DNA from: Gonapodya sp. JEL0774
Taxonomy: Eukaryota > Monoblepharomycota > Monoblepharidomycetes > Monoblepharidales > Gonapodyaceae
NCBI GenBank assembly: GCA_027604505.1
Contig: JADIIX010000080.1
Location: 3,353 to 67,352 of the forward strand
Direction of reading: 5' to 3'
DNA length: 64,000 nucleotides
This document shows positions 47,597 through 58,659 of the stretch, in pieces; positions within the stretch are counted from its first letter, which is position 1; every line of letters starts with the position of its first letter. The translations under genes and the position numbers were made by a program. Below the pieces are notes generated by a model. The model was not told the origin of the DNA, searched no databases, and saw only the letters and a program-made list of their open reading frames with translations.

Positions 47597-48570
47597 CTAG
47601 TAAGTCTTTGCCTGGCACGGGAGGTCTTTCAAACAGTATTCCACAGCTTTTTGCTTGTCCTTTACCCTTCTACCCCACCTGTGCTCATGGAGAATTCCCA
47701 AGTGTGAAACAATGTCAACCATCCCTGCATGTAGTAGAACCTCCCTGGCTCTTCCTGCATCATGCTTACACCCAACAAGACAACCATCCAAGATTGAACA
47801 CATATCTCCTTGCTTTGTGGCCACTGCAAAGACTTTCTTCGCTTTATGTACATCCAGTGACAAACTTGTGGCTCACATACATCCAAGCAATGTTGCTTTG
47901 TTTTTCTTTTCCCTGTTGCATAAGACTGCTTGGTAGCCTTCCTGTACCCCTTCACAGCCTCTGCCTTGTCCTTCTGTACACCTCTGCCATTCTCCTACAT
48001 GAACCCAAGATTGGGCTGCACAGGAGCTGTCCTGGTCAGCTATTCTCATACCACCACACAGCCTCTGCCTTGTCCTTCTAAACACCTCACCTGTTCTCAT
48101 ACATGCACCAAAGATTGAACTGCGCTGTTGGGCATTGTGGCCTGTGATCTGCAGTCTACGCTAGTCGCAAGAGGATGCAGTGGCTGCAAGGTGGTACAGG
48201 AAAGCTGCAGAGCAGGGCTATTCTGTTGCAAAGACTTCTCAAGTATTCTGGCATGTGATGGGTTAGGGTATATGGAGATAAAGAGACTGTGAAGGGGTAC
48301 AGGAGGACCGTATGTAAGCCCGGACTGCGCCCATATGTCACCCACATCAGTGGCTCTCATGTACCACTTCACAGCCTCCTTAACGTCTTCTGCATATCTT
48401 TGTGCATAATAAAAGCAAGTGCCCAGGTCAAATTGCGCTCCAATGTTGCCTTGCTCAGCTGCATCTAGGTAGAAGTGTTGTGAAGGTCTTTGGGAAGCAT
48501 CCAAAGTCCATTCTTGTGTATTCCCACGCAGAGGCAAGTTCAAATGGTTCATGCGGTGCATCTCCATCAA
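47597..48570 (-). pseudogene. Decayed Sel1-like repeat gene
   Basis: The minus strand carries Sel1-like (TPR-type) repeats in several stages of decay. The best unit is AAEQGNIGAQFDLGTCFYYA followed by EDVKEAVKWYMRATDVGDIW. Next, in other frames, come AQFNLWCMYENR, stop, GV, stop, KDKAEAVWWYENS (about 48.05-48.13 kb) and PNLGFM, stop, ENGRGVQKDKAEAVKGYRKA (about 47.93-48.01 kb). Further downstream the same spacing is faintly visible until about 47.6 kb. The consensus A-Q-F-N-L-G-x-M-Y-E-N-G-x-G-V-x-K-D-x-x-E-A-V-K-W-Y-R-K-A is unmistakable, yet stops and frame changes separate the units. Upstream (48571-48863) frames such as PDTWQSALVSLIDGDAPHEP may be its broken N-terminus. Intact Sel1 proteins are adaptor scaffolds; this copy cannot make one. 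Confidence 0.65.
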
Positions 48571-48891
48571 TAAGTGACACGAGCGCAGATTGCCAGGTGT
48601 CCGGGATCGCCAACGGGAGCCCAGGAGTGGTTTCTCCCCCGATTGGAGAGGTCTGTTGCCTCTTCCTGCGCTTGGGCGGATCCGTCTGCAGCATTGCTCT
48701 CAAGAGACGACGTGATGACACTGAATAACTCTGCGATGGAGAGCATCGAATTTTTGTTTTTGTGGACGATGGATTGGCTGACGTGACCACAGCTGCTCCA
48801 AAACCGAGGGATGCGATTCAGCCGCACATTTGAATCCAGCCCACAATCACCCCAGACACTCATCCATCAGCAGACAGGTGGCCAAAGCAAA

Positions 48892-50937
48892 ATGTCGTGG
48901 GCTGGATTCAAAAAAGGTGAATTCGATTGAACCGACAAAGACACGAAACCACTTCAACCCCGTTTCAACCCGTTTAACTCTCTGTGACAAATCTTTCATG
49001 TTCCCCACGCTCCCCAATCGAAGCCATCAACCGCGGAATCGGCCAGATTCAGGTGTCTGCGGGCTTGGTCGAAAAGACAAATGACCCAGTCTTCGAAGCT
49101 GAGGAGAAGCGATTCAAAAGGTCCGTCGTTACGGGGGAGCCAGGTGTGGGGACGGGGACGGCAGCGGCCCCATGAACCCAAACTGAGCATTTTACTGGGC
49201 TGAATGCAAAGCGACGCAAGGGAGACGGACTCATCAGCTGCTTCGCTTTTGCTTTTGAATACGCTAAACACACCCACCTCGTGAACCCCCACAGTTTCGA
49301 AGCACGACTCATCAAGTACCAAAAGGAAACCAAATCAAATCTCGACTCCGTGCGTGGTGCGTGTGCTTTGCGTTGGCGTGATCGCCATCGTGGGAACCGG
49401 ACGTTGCAACGACTTTGATTCAGGGAGCCGAGCGGTTGGAACCAACATTCGTCGGAACCTGCGGACAAGACCACACACAATTCGCGCACCCTCCCGAGAG
49501 CACACCGTTTGACCGAGAATACACCGTGCGAAAACTTCTCACCGCTCTCCTCCATACCTCCCCTTTCTCCCGCTCGATAACACACAGCCGTCACCATGTC
49601 CCAAAAGACCATCGCCGAAGCCTGCGAAGTCATGTACGACGATCCCACTCAGGGGAACGGTTTCGCCGCGCTCAAGTATAAGGAGATTTCGGCGAAGATC
49701 GACGAGGAGGGCAGGAAGGAGTTTGTGAGTGCACCTCGGGGGGGCGTCCTGTGTGGGGGTAGGGTGGATTCGATGGATGCGATGAACTGGGCTTGGCTGT
49801 GGTGTGGGCTAGCCGGGGTGTGTCTGTGGCTGGGTGAAAGTTGAGGTGGGGCCGTCGACGAGTGATGGCCATTCAGGACATAAGAACGTGCACCGACACA
49901 AGTCAAAGAGAGTCGCACGGAGGAAGAACGAGCTGCGCAGGCCCGTGTAGGGCGGGAAAGATGTCCTGGGAGTCAGAGTGCCAGGTCGGGATTGGGCCCT
50001 GCCCTAGGCACTGGCACTTGGCGGACTGAGGGACCTCACATCCCCGCATTCTCCCCTACCTACCTCACCCCACCCCATTTGCCTCCGGCGTGGGGGGGGG
50101 GGGGNNNNNNNNNNTTCCGTCGTAGCCACCCACTCCCACGATCATACGCCTTGGGTGGCGCCGTCGCGGCCCCCGCCCCCCACCCCCACCCCCTCCCTTC
50201 CGCCCCTTCATTTCCTTGTTCACTTTACTCGACGCTCCGGCTCCCACTCTCATCCCAGGACGATGCGTACCGCCTCGCCGTCTTCGAACCCGTGACCACC
50301 ATCACCACCTCTGTCTCCAATGAGTTCAACGCCTGCATCGACAAGCGCAAGAAGAAACTCCTCGACTACGACCTGCAGAAGGCGAAAGTTAGGAAACTGG
50401 TCGAAAAGCCCAGTAACGATCATTCGAAGCTGCCAAGAGTGGGTTGAATGGGTGTATGCGCCGGCGGGAGCGTGTGGGGGTTTGGGCAAGAGACGCTCGC
50501 AGCTCAACTGCACCGCATGTTGCCGCCAACACAGAACGAAGCCAAACTCACCGCCGTCCGCACCAACTACGAATCCCTCAACACCCTCCTCCTCACCGAC
50601 ATACCGGGCCTGCTGTCCCACCGCCACGACCTCCTCGACCCCTCAGTCGAAGCACTCGTCAAGGCCAACCTACAGTTTTGGCGGTCGGGCGCGGCAAAAC
50701 TCCACGAGGTGGAGAAAAAGGCGACGGGGAGTGATCTGAACCTAGGGAATTTAGGAAGGGAAGGGGCGGTGGAGGATGTGAGTGTGGTGTGGGGGTTGGG
50801 ATGGGCAGGGCAGTGTTTTGGCGTCGGTGACTCCTGGGAACTCAAACAGAATCTTGTTTCCCGCCTCTCTTTCCCGCCCCCCGATATAGGCACTGGAGCG
50901 AATGAAAGAACTAACGATTTGCAAGGGGGCCCCGTGA
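48892..50937 (+). CDS. RVS161: BAR-domain protein Rvs161/Hob3
   Basis: Membrane-curving BAR protein of endocytosis and actin patches; the yeast partner is Rvs167. Exon 1 from the ATG at 48892 is just MSWAGFKK, which joins in phase to AINRGIGQIQVSAGLVEKTN, then DPVFEAEEKRFK; the yeast protein begins MSWEGFKKAINRAG. Exon 3: SFEARLIKYQKETKSNLDSV; exon 4: AVTMSQKTIAEACEVMYDD; exon 5: DDAYRLAVFEPV, DKRKKKLLDYDLQKAKVRKL and VEKPSNDHSKLPR; exon 6: QLHRMLPPTQNEAKLT, DLLDPSVEALVKANLQFWRS; last exon: ALERMKELTICKGAP, stop at 50937. The whole BAR domain is present and no SH3 follows, so Rvs161 rather than Rvs167. The acceptor before exon 6 reads AAGAG and is unusual. An N gap sits in the intron before exon 5. 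Confidence 0.9.
50105..50114. other. Assembly gap (10 N)
   Basis: Ten N bases follow a poly-G run of 12 or so, inside an intron of the RVS161 gene. The gap probably marks sequencing failure in the homopolymer; its true length is unknown. Coding exons are not affected. Confidence 0.95.
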
Positions 50938-51668
50938 AGCGTGAACGGTTGGGGGGTGTTGCGCAGTGGTTTCGATTCGGTTTCGGATGTTGGGATGTGC
51001 GGTGGGTGCGAGAGCCGGCCCTGTACGTTGCGTTGGATGTCATATTACGTCATTCATGTAGAAATGAAAATAATTGTATTCGAATCTCTTGCGCAATCCG
51101 TCGTTGTCCACCTTACCACCGCCCTGCGCGCGTACTCGGGGTATTATTAATCACATCACCATCGGATGGTTGGTGGGGCATCACTCAGATGATGTGTGGA
51201 GGCAGGTGTTTGTGTTACCCACAGATTTTGCGTAGGTGGGCAAACTTGATGTGAGTTGAAACTACTGTTGGGGGGGACCCTCACAGTTAAGGCTCCCTCA
51301 CCTGGATACAACAATGGATGGTGTAGAGTATAATGGAAACGTGCTCTAGACACTGTGATTACCTAATTCAGTATAAGAGCTGCAAGTTTGATTTCAATCA
51401 CGTAATTTGCATCTTTCGTGGAATTTGATATTGTAAAAGCAAGTGAAGACGAGACGGCCACCAGCCGACAAAAGAAGTAGCAAACGAGGTACAAAAGGTA
51501 AAGAAAGTAAAAAGAAACAAGCATTGCAAAGAAAAGCAATGTGCGCTTCAGTTACGTGATCTCCCGCAATATTTTCGTGTGAAGAAAAGTGCAAAGTCCG
51601 CCAGCGCTGCCGTCCTCCCGAACGCACAGCTTTCCAGAAATGTTTGACAGGTCTCGCCACGACATCTG
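50938..51668. other. Convergent intergenic region
   Basis: About 730 nt between the ends of RVS161 (plus) and the acidic hypothetical (minus). AT-rich; no gene supported. Confidence 0.4.
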
Positions 51669-53304
51669 TTAATGCACCCCATCCAACATATCGTCATCAT
51701 CATGTTCCTCGCCGTGTCCATCCTCGTCAATATCCATCGCGATGTCAAAGCCGACTTCATCGTTGTGCATAACATTCCCTCTGTCACCGTGCACGTTCCT
51801 CACAGCATTTGAATCACCCGGTGTCAGACCGGGGCTGTTCCTTGTGAGTGGTCCACCCACCACTGCCAAATCGTCCTCTTCTCCTTCATTCACCATCTCT
51901 CCCGCCGTGCTGCCTCCCCAAGGAACGTCACCACACATTTGCGAGTCCGTCTCGGGCTCGGGAGTGCCGGGTAGGGGAGCTCCAGTCTCTATCTCAGGCT
52001 TGATCCGCCCGTCCGCCATTCGGTCTATCGGTAGGCCCGTGTCTGTGTCGGCATCTAAATCAGAGTCTGTAAACACAAAACCAATCTGCTGCGCGATGGT
52101 ACAAGTGGGTGTGGAAGTCGACCAAAGCTCGCCAACTTGATCGCCACTACCCTCATTGCTACCGTGGGGGGAGGAGAGAAGCGTCGCTCCACCCTTTGGC
52201 CGTTCACGGGTACTTTTGAGCTCATCCGCCTGAATTGTAGGAAGGATTTCATGAGCAGTATCGGACTGTCCTTGTTTCCCGACACTCTCCTGTTCTTTCG
52301 GTGTACCGGAGCTGATCAGCACATGATCAGGAGGAGGAGATCCTGAGTCTGTTCCCACGCCACTATTGTCAAGGGCAGCTGCCGCAGCTGCACGGCGGGG
52401 TGTCGGTGATCCGTTGTCTGAGGGAGACGAAGACGTCGAAGCCGTCTGCTGATCATCGACGGGAAGGGGTTTCGGGGGAACAGTTGGGGGTGTGAACGTG
52501 GTGTCAAGGTCCTCGGTAGGTTGCGAGGGCTGGCTTCGTTCGAGAACAGGGGCGTGTGCTGGGGCAGGTGTGGGCGGGGATGAGGAATGAGGCTGAGAGG
52601 AAAGAGCCAAGGACGAGTTGTGCGATGGTGTTGAGGGCACCACTCTCTGAATGACCTCTGCCGCCGGAGGAACTGCCGAATTCAATCTTATCCCCTTGCT
52701 ACGTCCCAAGGCCTCGTCGTAGAAAGCGACCTTGTCCACTGCGGTTGTCCAAGCTTCCCACCGCTTGGCGCCCTCTTCTGTCACTACACCATTCTGCGCA
52801 TCCACCCATGCGGCGTCCCAGTCACCCAGATTAACTGCCAGGACGGCATTGGTGAGATCCCTTCGAGCTGCCCGGCGGGGTGGAGTAGTGGGTGGGGGGC
52901 TGGATGGTCGATCGATCAGGGTTGGAAGCAGGTCGACGAGAGGAATGAGAACTGTGTTGGCGAATGATTCTAAGAGGTGTTTGGAGGCATCGAGGAAGGA
53001 CAAGGGTGCATGAGCAAGAAGAAAGATGATCACACGCTGCGAGCGCTCATCTGACCTAGCTGCTCATTCACGGATCGCATTTCTTCTTCGAGTTTCTCGC
53101 ACAAGTCGAGGGTACGACGCTTTGAGGCATTACGGGCATCAATTGTGCGGCGGAACAACGCGATAGCTTTCGTCAGTGATGGTCGATGAACAGAAGTGAA
53201 AGCATAGTGATTAGTACTACGTTCCGTTCTATGATAGTCTATCTTCATATTGTCGAGAAAACCCCTGGGCTGTTCCACTCACCTTCCTCGTAGTCAAGGA
53301 CCAT
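51669..53304 (-). CDS. Acidic, mostly disordered hypothetical protein
   Basis: Not recognised. A start at 53304 gives MVLDYE, which splices in phase to AIALFRRTIDARNASKRRTL, then DLCEKLEEEMRSVNEQL. A further in-phase splice gives ESFANTVLIPLVDLLPTLID. This N-terminal 65 residues form amphipathic helices with coiled-coil character. After a proline-rich linker come NAVLAVNLGDWDAAWVDAQ and KRWEAWTTAVDKVAFYDEAL, which look ordered. From about residue 150 on the chain is Ser/Pro/Thr-rich and then strongly acidic, ending in an Asp/Glu run, DEDGHGEEHDDDDMLDGVH. Such a helical head with acidic tail would fit a nuclear scaffold or chaperone-like protein, but nothing specific supports that. Two clean introns make the gene model credible. 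Confidence 0.6.
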
Positions 53305-54113
53305 CTGGGACCTCTCTGTCCTCGATACCTTGAAAAGGGTCCAACTCATCAATATCCTCATTCGCGTTCCAGTCGCTCCCGGATTCTTCCATTGTGGGCG
53401 TATTCCAGTCGTTTTCAAGGAACGCGGAGTCGTGAGCAAGTTTCGGATCAGACTTGTTGAGATTGCTGCCAGATCGAGAAGGTTGGACGGAACGCGGAGG
53501 AACGAAAGAGGATCCGTGGGAGGGAGAAAGAGCTGGCGATTTTCGAGACCAGTCATGCAGTTTCGATTCCGTTCGTGAGAGACGATTTACATTCCAAGAA
53601 CGAAAAGGGAGCGAATTCGAGATTTGAGCGCAGCTTGAACAGAAAAACGCAGAACGAGACCTCACGCGCAGACATGGCGTTACTGGCGCCGATGGAGCAG
53701 TTTCCCGCTGGCTAGCGTGGACGCGTTTGTGTTCGCGATGGTTTGGTTGTGAGACAGCCTGCTCTCTGTCTTCGCATTTCGTCCTCGCACAGAATAATAT
53801 GCAAATGAACACCCCGGATTTTTCAACCAAATGAACCAATATTTGGCAAGACGAATTAATTTTCTTCAGTGATATCTCACTCGACTCAGGGTTTCACATG
53901 TAACTTACTCCTTTGCTAATGCAGAGAGTGTTCGGAGGACAAATAGAGCCCTGATGGCAGTCTTATGTGAAAACAACGACGTAACTGCCGATGAATATAA
54001 TTCTCAGCCATTTACATTCTCATTGTGTCACGTGTATCTCGTCGCTCTGAGTTGTCCCTGTTCCAACAAGAGAAACCATTCTGACACAAACACCCAAACC
54101 AAGACGTCAACGA
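53305..54113. other. Divergent intergenic region
   Basis: About 810 nt between the acidic hypothetical (minus) and the AAA ATPase gene (plus). A 181-codon minus frame (53294-53839) overlaps the proposed start of the former. It is Ser/Arg-rich and could be a 5' exon, but I see no splice that joins it in phase. Confidence 0.35.
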
Positions 54114-56376
54114 ATGCCAAGCGCGACTTCCTTGGAGAATCCTGATGTGGTAGCGCGATCTCATTCAGCGACTCTTTTGCAGGCCGCTGTCTCTCGTTCA
54201 CCTCCGGGACTTGACGCAGCGTTCACAGCACTTCTTGAAATCACAGTATATCCTGCTCTCTTTCCGGCCGAGTACGCTCAGCTTCGTCTTTCGCTACCTC
54301 GTGGCGTGCTGCTGTACGGCCCACCAGGGGTAGGAAAGACGCACCTTGTGCGATCTTTGGCTGCCATCACTGATGCCCGGCTCACTGTTGTTCAAGGGCC
54401 AGAGCTGATTAGTCCTTACCCTGGTGAAACTGAACGAAGACTGCGCAAACTGTGGAGAAAAGCAAAACGAAGGACGACCCCAGAGGAGGTTGTGGGAGAA
54501 CATACAGAGGCCACACAGACATCGACCAAGGAGCACCAAGACACAGAGAAACGACTTCCGAGTCGCAACATCCTGTTCATCGACGAAATTGATGCTCTGG
54601 CACCTCGCCGCACCTCTCACACGCCCCAGTACGTGGCACGCACGGTCGCCCAGCTGCTCACTCTCATGGATGGCCTGCAGGCAAAATCCACGCAACCCTC
54701 TACTTCCCAATCTGCTCACGACCCTGGCCGAGGCACTCATATTTTCTCCAAAGACGCGGATCTTGTCGTCATTGCCGCCACGAACAGACCGAACGACCTG
54801 GACCCCGCACTCAGGAGACCGGGCAGGTTCGATAGAGAGGTCGACGTGCCTGTTCCCGACGCCCTCTCTAGAGAGCTTATCCTGCGAAGTCTCATACAAG
54901 AGTTTGGTCCTTTGATTAATGACGAGGATGCGGAGGGCTCAACTGAACCTTTGTCGGGAACAGTTCCCGCTCATATGAACGCAAACACACCGTCACCATC
55001 GCAGTCGTTTGCGCCCTCTCCACTCCATCTCCTCCGTGCCTCTGACCTCCCTTTCCTCTCCCTCGCCACTCCCGGCTTCGTCGCCGCTGACCTTCGGGCA
55101 CTTCTGCAAGCATCGTTTGCCTTCGCAAGACGCGAAAGTTCTACAGTCGGCCCTCGCTCCACTTATTCTCCCCTCCGTCGACACCACATTGAAGCGGTTC
55201 TAAGAGAAGGTTCAGTGACTGCCAGTATCAGGAAAGGGTGGACCGTCGAGACCGGAAAAGTGGGATGGGAGGATGTGGGGGGATGCAAAGGCGTGAAGGA
55301 GGTGAGAGATTGTAAACTTCACTGCTGCTTTATTCTTCATTGTGAACGCCATCGAGGACGGGCTGAGTGCCACAACAGTGAGAAATTAAGAACTGATAGT
55401 CACATATCACCTCCACCATCAGCAACTTCGCCACCTGATCACACACCCCCTCCTTCACCCTCAAACCCTTCTCCGCCTTGGACTCTCTCCCCCATCAGGT
55501 GTCCTTCTCCACGGACCGCCGGGGTGCTCCAAAACGACACTCGCCCGTGCCGCCGCGAGCGAGGCCGGGGTGAGCTTTTGGAGCGTGGACGGGAGTGTAT
55601 ACAGTGCTTATGTTGGGGAGAGTGAGAGAGCGAGTGAGTGTTCAGAGATGCGGTGTGGTGGTAATCGGAGGAAGAGTGATAGAACCGACATCCTACTGTT
55701 TCCTCAACCCACCTGCCATTCCGACCAAGTCCGCGATATCTTCTCCCGCGCTCGCGCATCAGCCCCTTCTATCCTCTTCCTCGACGAATTGGATGCTCTC
55801 GCCGGATCCCGCTCCTTCTCTTCCTCTTCCCCATCGGGCGGATCGGACTCGGACCCGTCACGGGACCGACTCCTCTCCACCCTCCTCAACGAACTCGACG
55901 GCATCACGTCTCCTGTACCCGGTCCCGGTGCTTCGGTGGCGGATCTGGAACGGGCGCTCAAGAGTCGCGTCGTGGTGGTAGGTGCGACCAACAGACCGGC
56001 CGCGGTAGATCCGGCGTTGAAGCGGCCGGGTAGGCTGGATCGAAGCGTGTATGTGGGTCCACCAGACGAAGAAGAAAGGTGGGACATCGCACGCAAGGTG
56101 TCCAAAGGAATCAAGGGAGTCACTGACGCGGATCTGAGGCGTGTGGCGGCAATGACGGTCGGTTACTCTGCGGCGGACGTAACCGCTGTGTGCAGGGAGG
56201 CGGCGGTGACGGCTGTGAGGAGGGCCGTTGCGAGGGCCGGTGGGGGACTGGAGGGGTGGCAGGAGGACGTGGTGGCCGAGGTGGAGTGGGCTGATTGGGC
56301 AGAGGCGGTGAAAATGGTTCCTGGGAGCTTGGGAGAAGATGTGATGAGGTGGTATAGAGAAAGTGGTGAGGCTTGA
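54114..56376 (+). CDS. AFG2: AFG2-type double AAA ATPase (SPATA5/SPATA5L1-like)
   Basis: Type II AAA+ unfoldase; yeast Afg2/Drg1 releases shuttling factors from pre-60S ribosomes. D1: [20 protein letters not shown] (Walker A), [34 protein letters not shown] (Walker B) and [20 protein letters not shown], then RFDREV. The PGETE motif and a roughly 40-residue hydrophilic insert before Walker B are closer to SPATA5L1 (AFG2B) than to yeast Afg2. D2, after an intron at about 55.30 kb: [20 protein letters not shown], then [25 protein letters not shown] / [24 protein letters not shown] and [20 protein letters not shown], with RLD. The GCSKT form of Walker A is typical of AFG2 proteins. The end reads [20 protein letters not shown] and stops at 56376. 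The N-terminal substrate domain is nearly absent. Two introns, each in phase. Intact ATPase motifs in both rings. Confidence 0.85.
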
Positions 56377-56664
56377 GTTGGGGGAAAATTATAAGGAGCT
56401 GGATCGTGACATTATTTATCTCTTGATTAATCATTGCACTCAGTCCAAGATAAGTAGTTGGATACAGTTTTGCATTCGTAACAGTTTGATACTCTTGTTC
56501 AAAACAATAAAGACCGGCTACAAAGGTCATGAGAATATAAATGTACATGGAAGCCATAACAGAATTGACGATGCGCTCGAACTTCGGAGTCTCTTGTGCT
56601 AGTGCTCACAAGAATATGGAACTCAAAATGGTGCTGACCGTTGATGCAAGTTCGCCTCTCCTTG

Positions 56665-58539
56665 TCACTCCAGTCGCTGGAAACGATTACCGTCCATGGC
56701 AGGTGGATGACTTAATCCCAATGGCGACTTTCGCACCACGTTGACGTTGCCCACAAATGCTCCCACCGATGCGGGTTCCCTCACTGAGCCAACTTCTACC
56801 ACCCCCTCAAGTTCCACACGCCGACCCTGCTGGGTAGGTGAAGAGGGCCCTGCTGAGCGTGCATTCGATACGGCCTCCATTTGAATAGCTTGGAAGGTGT
56901 CAGAAGCGGAGACTGTTTCTCCTTCGGTGAGGGCGGCGTACACAGGATGCGGTGATGTAGCAGTGGGGGACATCAGTGGTCGCAGGATGATGATGGTGAC
57001 GACCTGAGAGGTGGAGGAATATGAAGGTTACTGCACGAAGTTTATGGCCGAAGTAGATAGTCATGGTATTGTACCTCGATGGGTGGTGTTTTTACGCCCA
57101 TGAGACGGAAGTCCCAACGGTGCAAGCGGGCACGGCTGGTCCAGCATATACCCATAGGCTCATCTTGCGCGTTGAACTCAGCGAGCATCAAGTTAAGTGC
57201 CTTGGAAAACTGATCATCATTATAATTGAAGTTCGGTGTGATCAAACGGATGGATGGATGATCACAAGGAAAAGAAACGCGCTCACCCGCCGGTTTGACA
57301 CTCTGGTTTGAATGACCCAGTTGATCGATATGAGCAAGAACAGAGTTCCCATAACCAAATCAAAGAGACGCGTTCTGTTCTCCCGATCCGGGTCCGATGC
57401 CCAAACAAAGAACAGAATGCACGATATGGGCACGAACACCAAATAGATGAACAGATTGAGGCCCTGATATAACGCGTAGCGGGGAAGATTGTTGTTGAGC
57501 GTTTCGATCCGCTTTTTGAAGTGGTCGTAGGTCATGTAGGGGGACAGCATGGACGGACAGAGGTCATCAAATTTGACCTTGGATTCGCCGTTCCAGTCGA
57601 ATGAGCATGCATCAGTTGTGATGGAATAGAGCAGATCGAATGCAGAACTGAAATTCTTCAATGATTTCGCCATCCCGCGTGGAAAGAATCTGAATTCTTG
57701 TTCTCCTTGAAACGGGTGATGAGACAGGGTGACCGCGACCAGTAACAAACCCACATCCCAACAGGGCTGATCGCGTTCTTCTCCGACCACCATACACCAT
57801 ACGGTAATATCTACAACCAACTCAAGAGAAAGCAGAAAAACTGAAATGAGACGGATGGTCAAAATTTATTACGGATGTTGATGATGACTCCGTTTGCACT
57901 AACAGCTCAGCTGCTAGGGTTCCAGATTTAACCACCAACGAACTGGCAGTATACACCAAGATAGACCCAGATCCACGGCCACATCAACTTTGAAAGAATG
58001 AAGACTATTTATAAAGTGTAGCAAGGGCGAGCAATAATCCCCACAAACTAAGGATCAGTCGCATGGGCAAATCAATAATGGCGATGAAAGTTCACCTACC
58101 ACACCACCCACGCTCAGACACCTCCGAGACTAAACACACGAGCACACGCCCACGCATACGCCACCTCGCAACGCGCACAAGCACAAACGTTTAACGCACC
58201 ACTTCTCCTCAACCGCATCACACGACACCGAGGTACCAAACAAACGACACTGGTCAACCCCGAAATAAGCACCCCCAGCACCATCAGAACGAGTGAGCCC
58301 ACGGCGAAGACCGTATGAAAATGGAAGGTTAAAATACTGCCCCAACGTCTCAATTGAGACGACAGTAGGGTGAGAGGGTCAGCATGTCCCGACTGGATTA
58401 GTATCCGGGGTGATCCCACCGAGACGACAACGGCGAGAGTGTAGGAACTAGGAGCGGAGCACACGGAACGAATATCCGAGGGCTCTCCCTCCGGGCCGTG
58501 ACTGTAATATAATCGCGGGCCGGATGGGAATATCTTCAA
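56665..58539 (-). CDS. Uncharacterised multi-pass membrane protein
   Basis: The first readable exon starts RLYYSHGPEGEPSDIRSVCS and has TLAVVVSVGSPRILIQSGHA, then a helix TVFAVGSLVLMVLGVLISGL, ending at CRVMRLRRSG. Further exons give VFLLSLELVVDITVWCMVVG, DVGLLLVAVTL, a soluble stretch (NFSSAFDLLYSITTDACSFD), YALYQGLNLFIYLVFVPISC, DLVMGTLFLLISINWVIQT, KALNLMLAEFNAQDEP and a final helix start VVTIIILRPLM. A polar tail stops at 56665. Five to six membrane helices with a large loop between the third and fourth. I recall related unnamed proteins in chytrids with the same YGPEGEP opening, but have no functional clue. No ATG was found at the 5' end; the true start is probably a small exon upstream of about 58.5 kb. 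Confidence 0.6.
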
Positions 58540-58659
58540 TGTTTGGATATCATAATAAAGTCCTATTCACGATGAATTAGTTGTCCTCCCGCCCAATTTC
58601 ACCTCACACGGTATATTCACTTCGATCTATAGTTTTCCCAACCACCACCGCCTTGAACC

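Noticed and set aside
47000-47600. Plus-strand frames opposite and next to the Sel1 region
   Set aside because: They have coding-like length only because the decayed repeats lack stops on the other strand. The Sel1 consensus fixes the minus strand.
53294-53839. A 181-codon minus-strand frame as the N-terminus of the acidic hypothetical
   Set aside because: A start at 53304 with two in-phase introns gives a coherent helical N-terminus. The longer frame could not be joined in phase.
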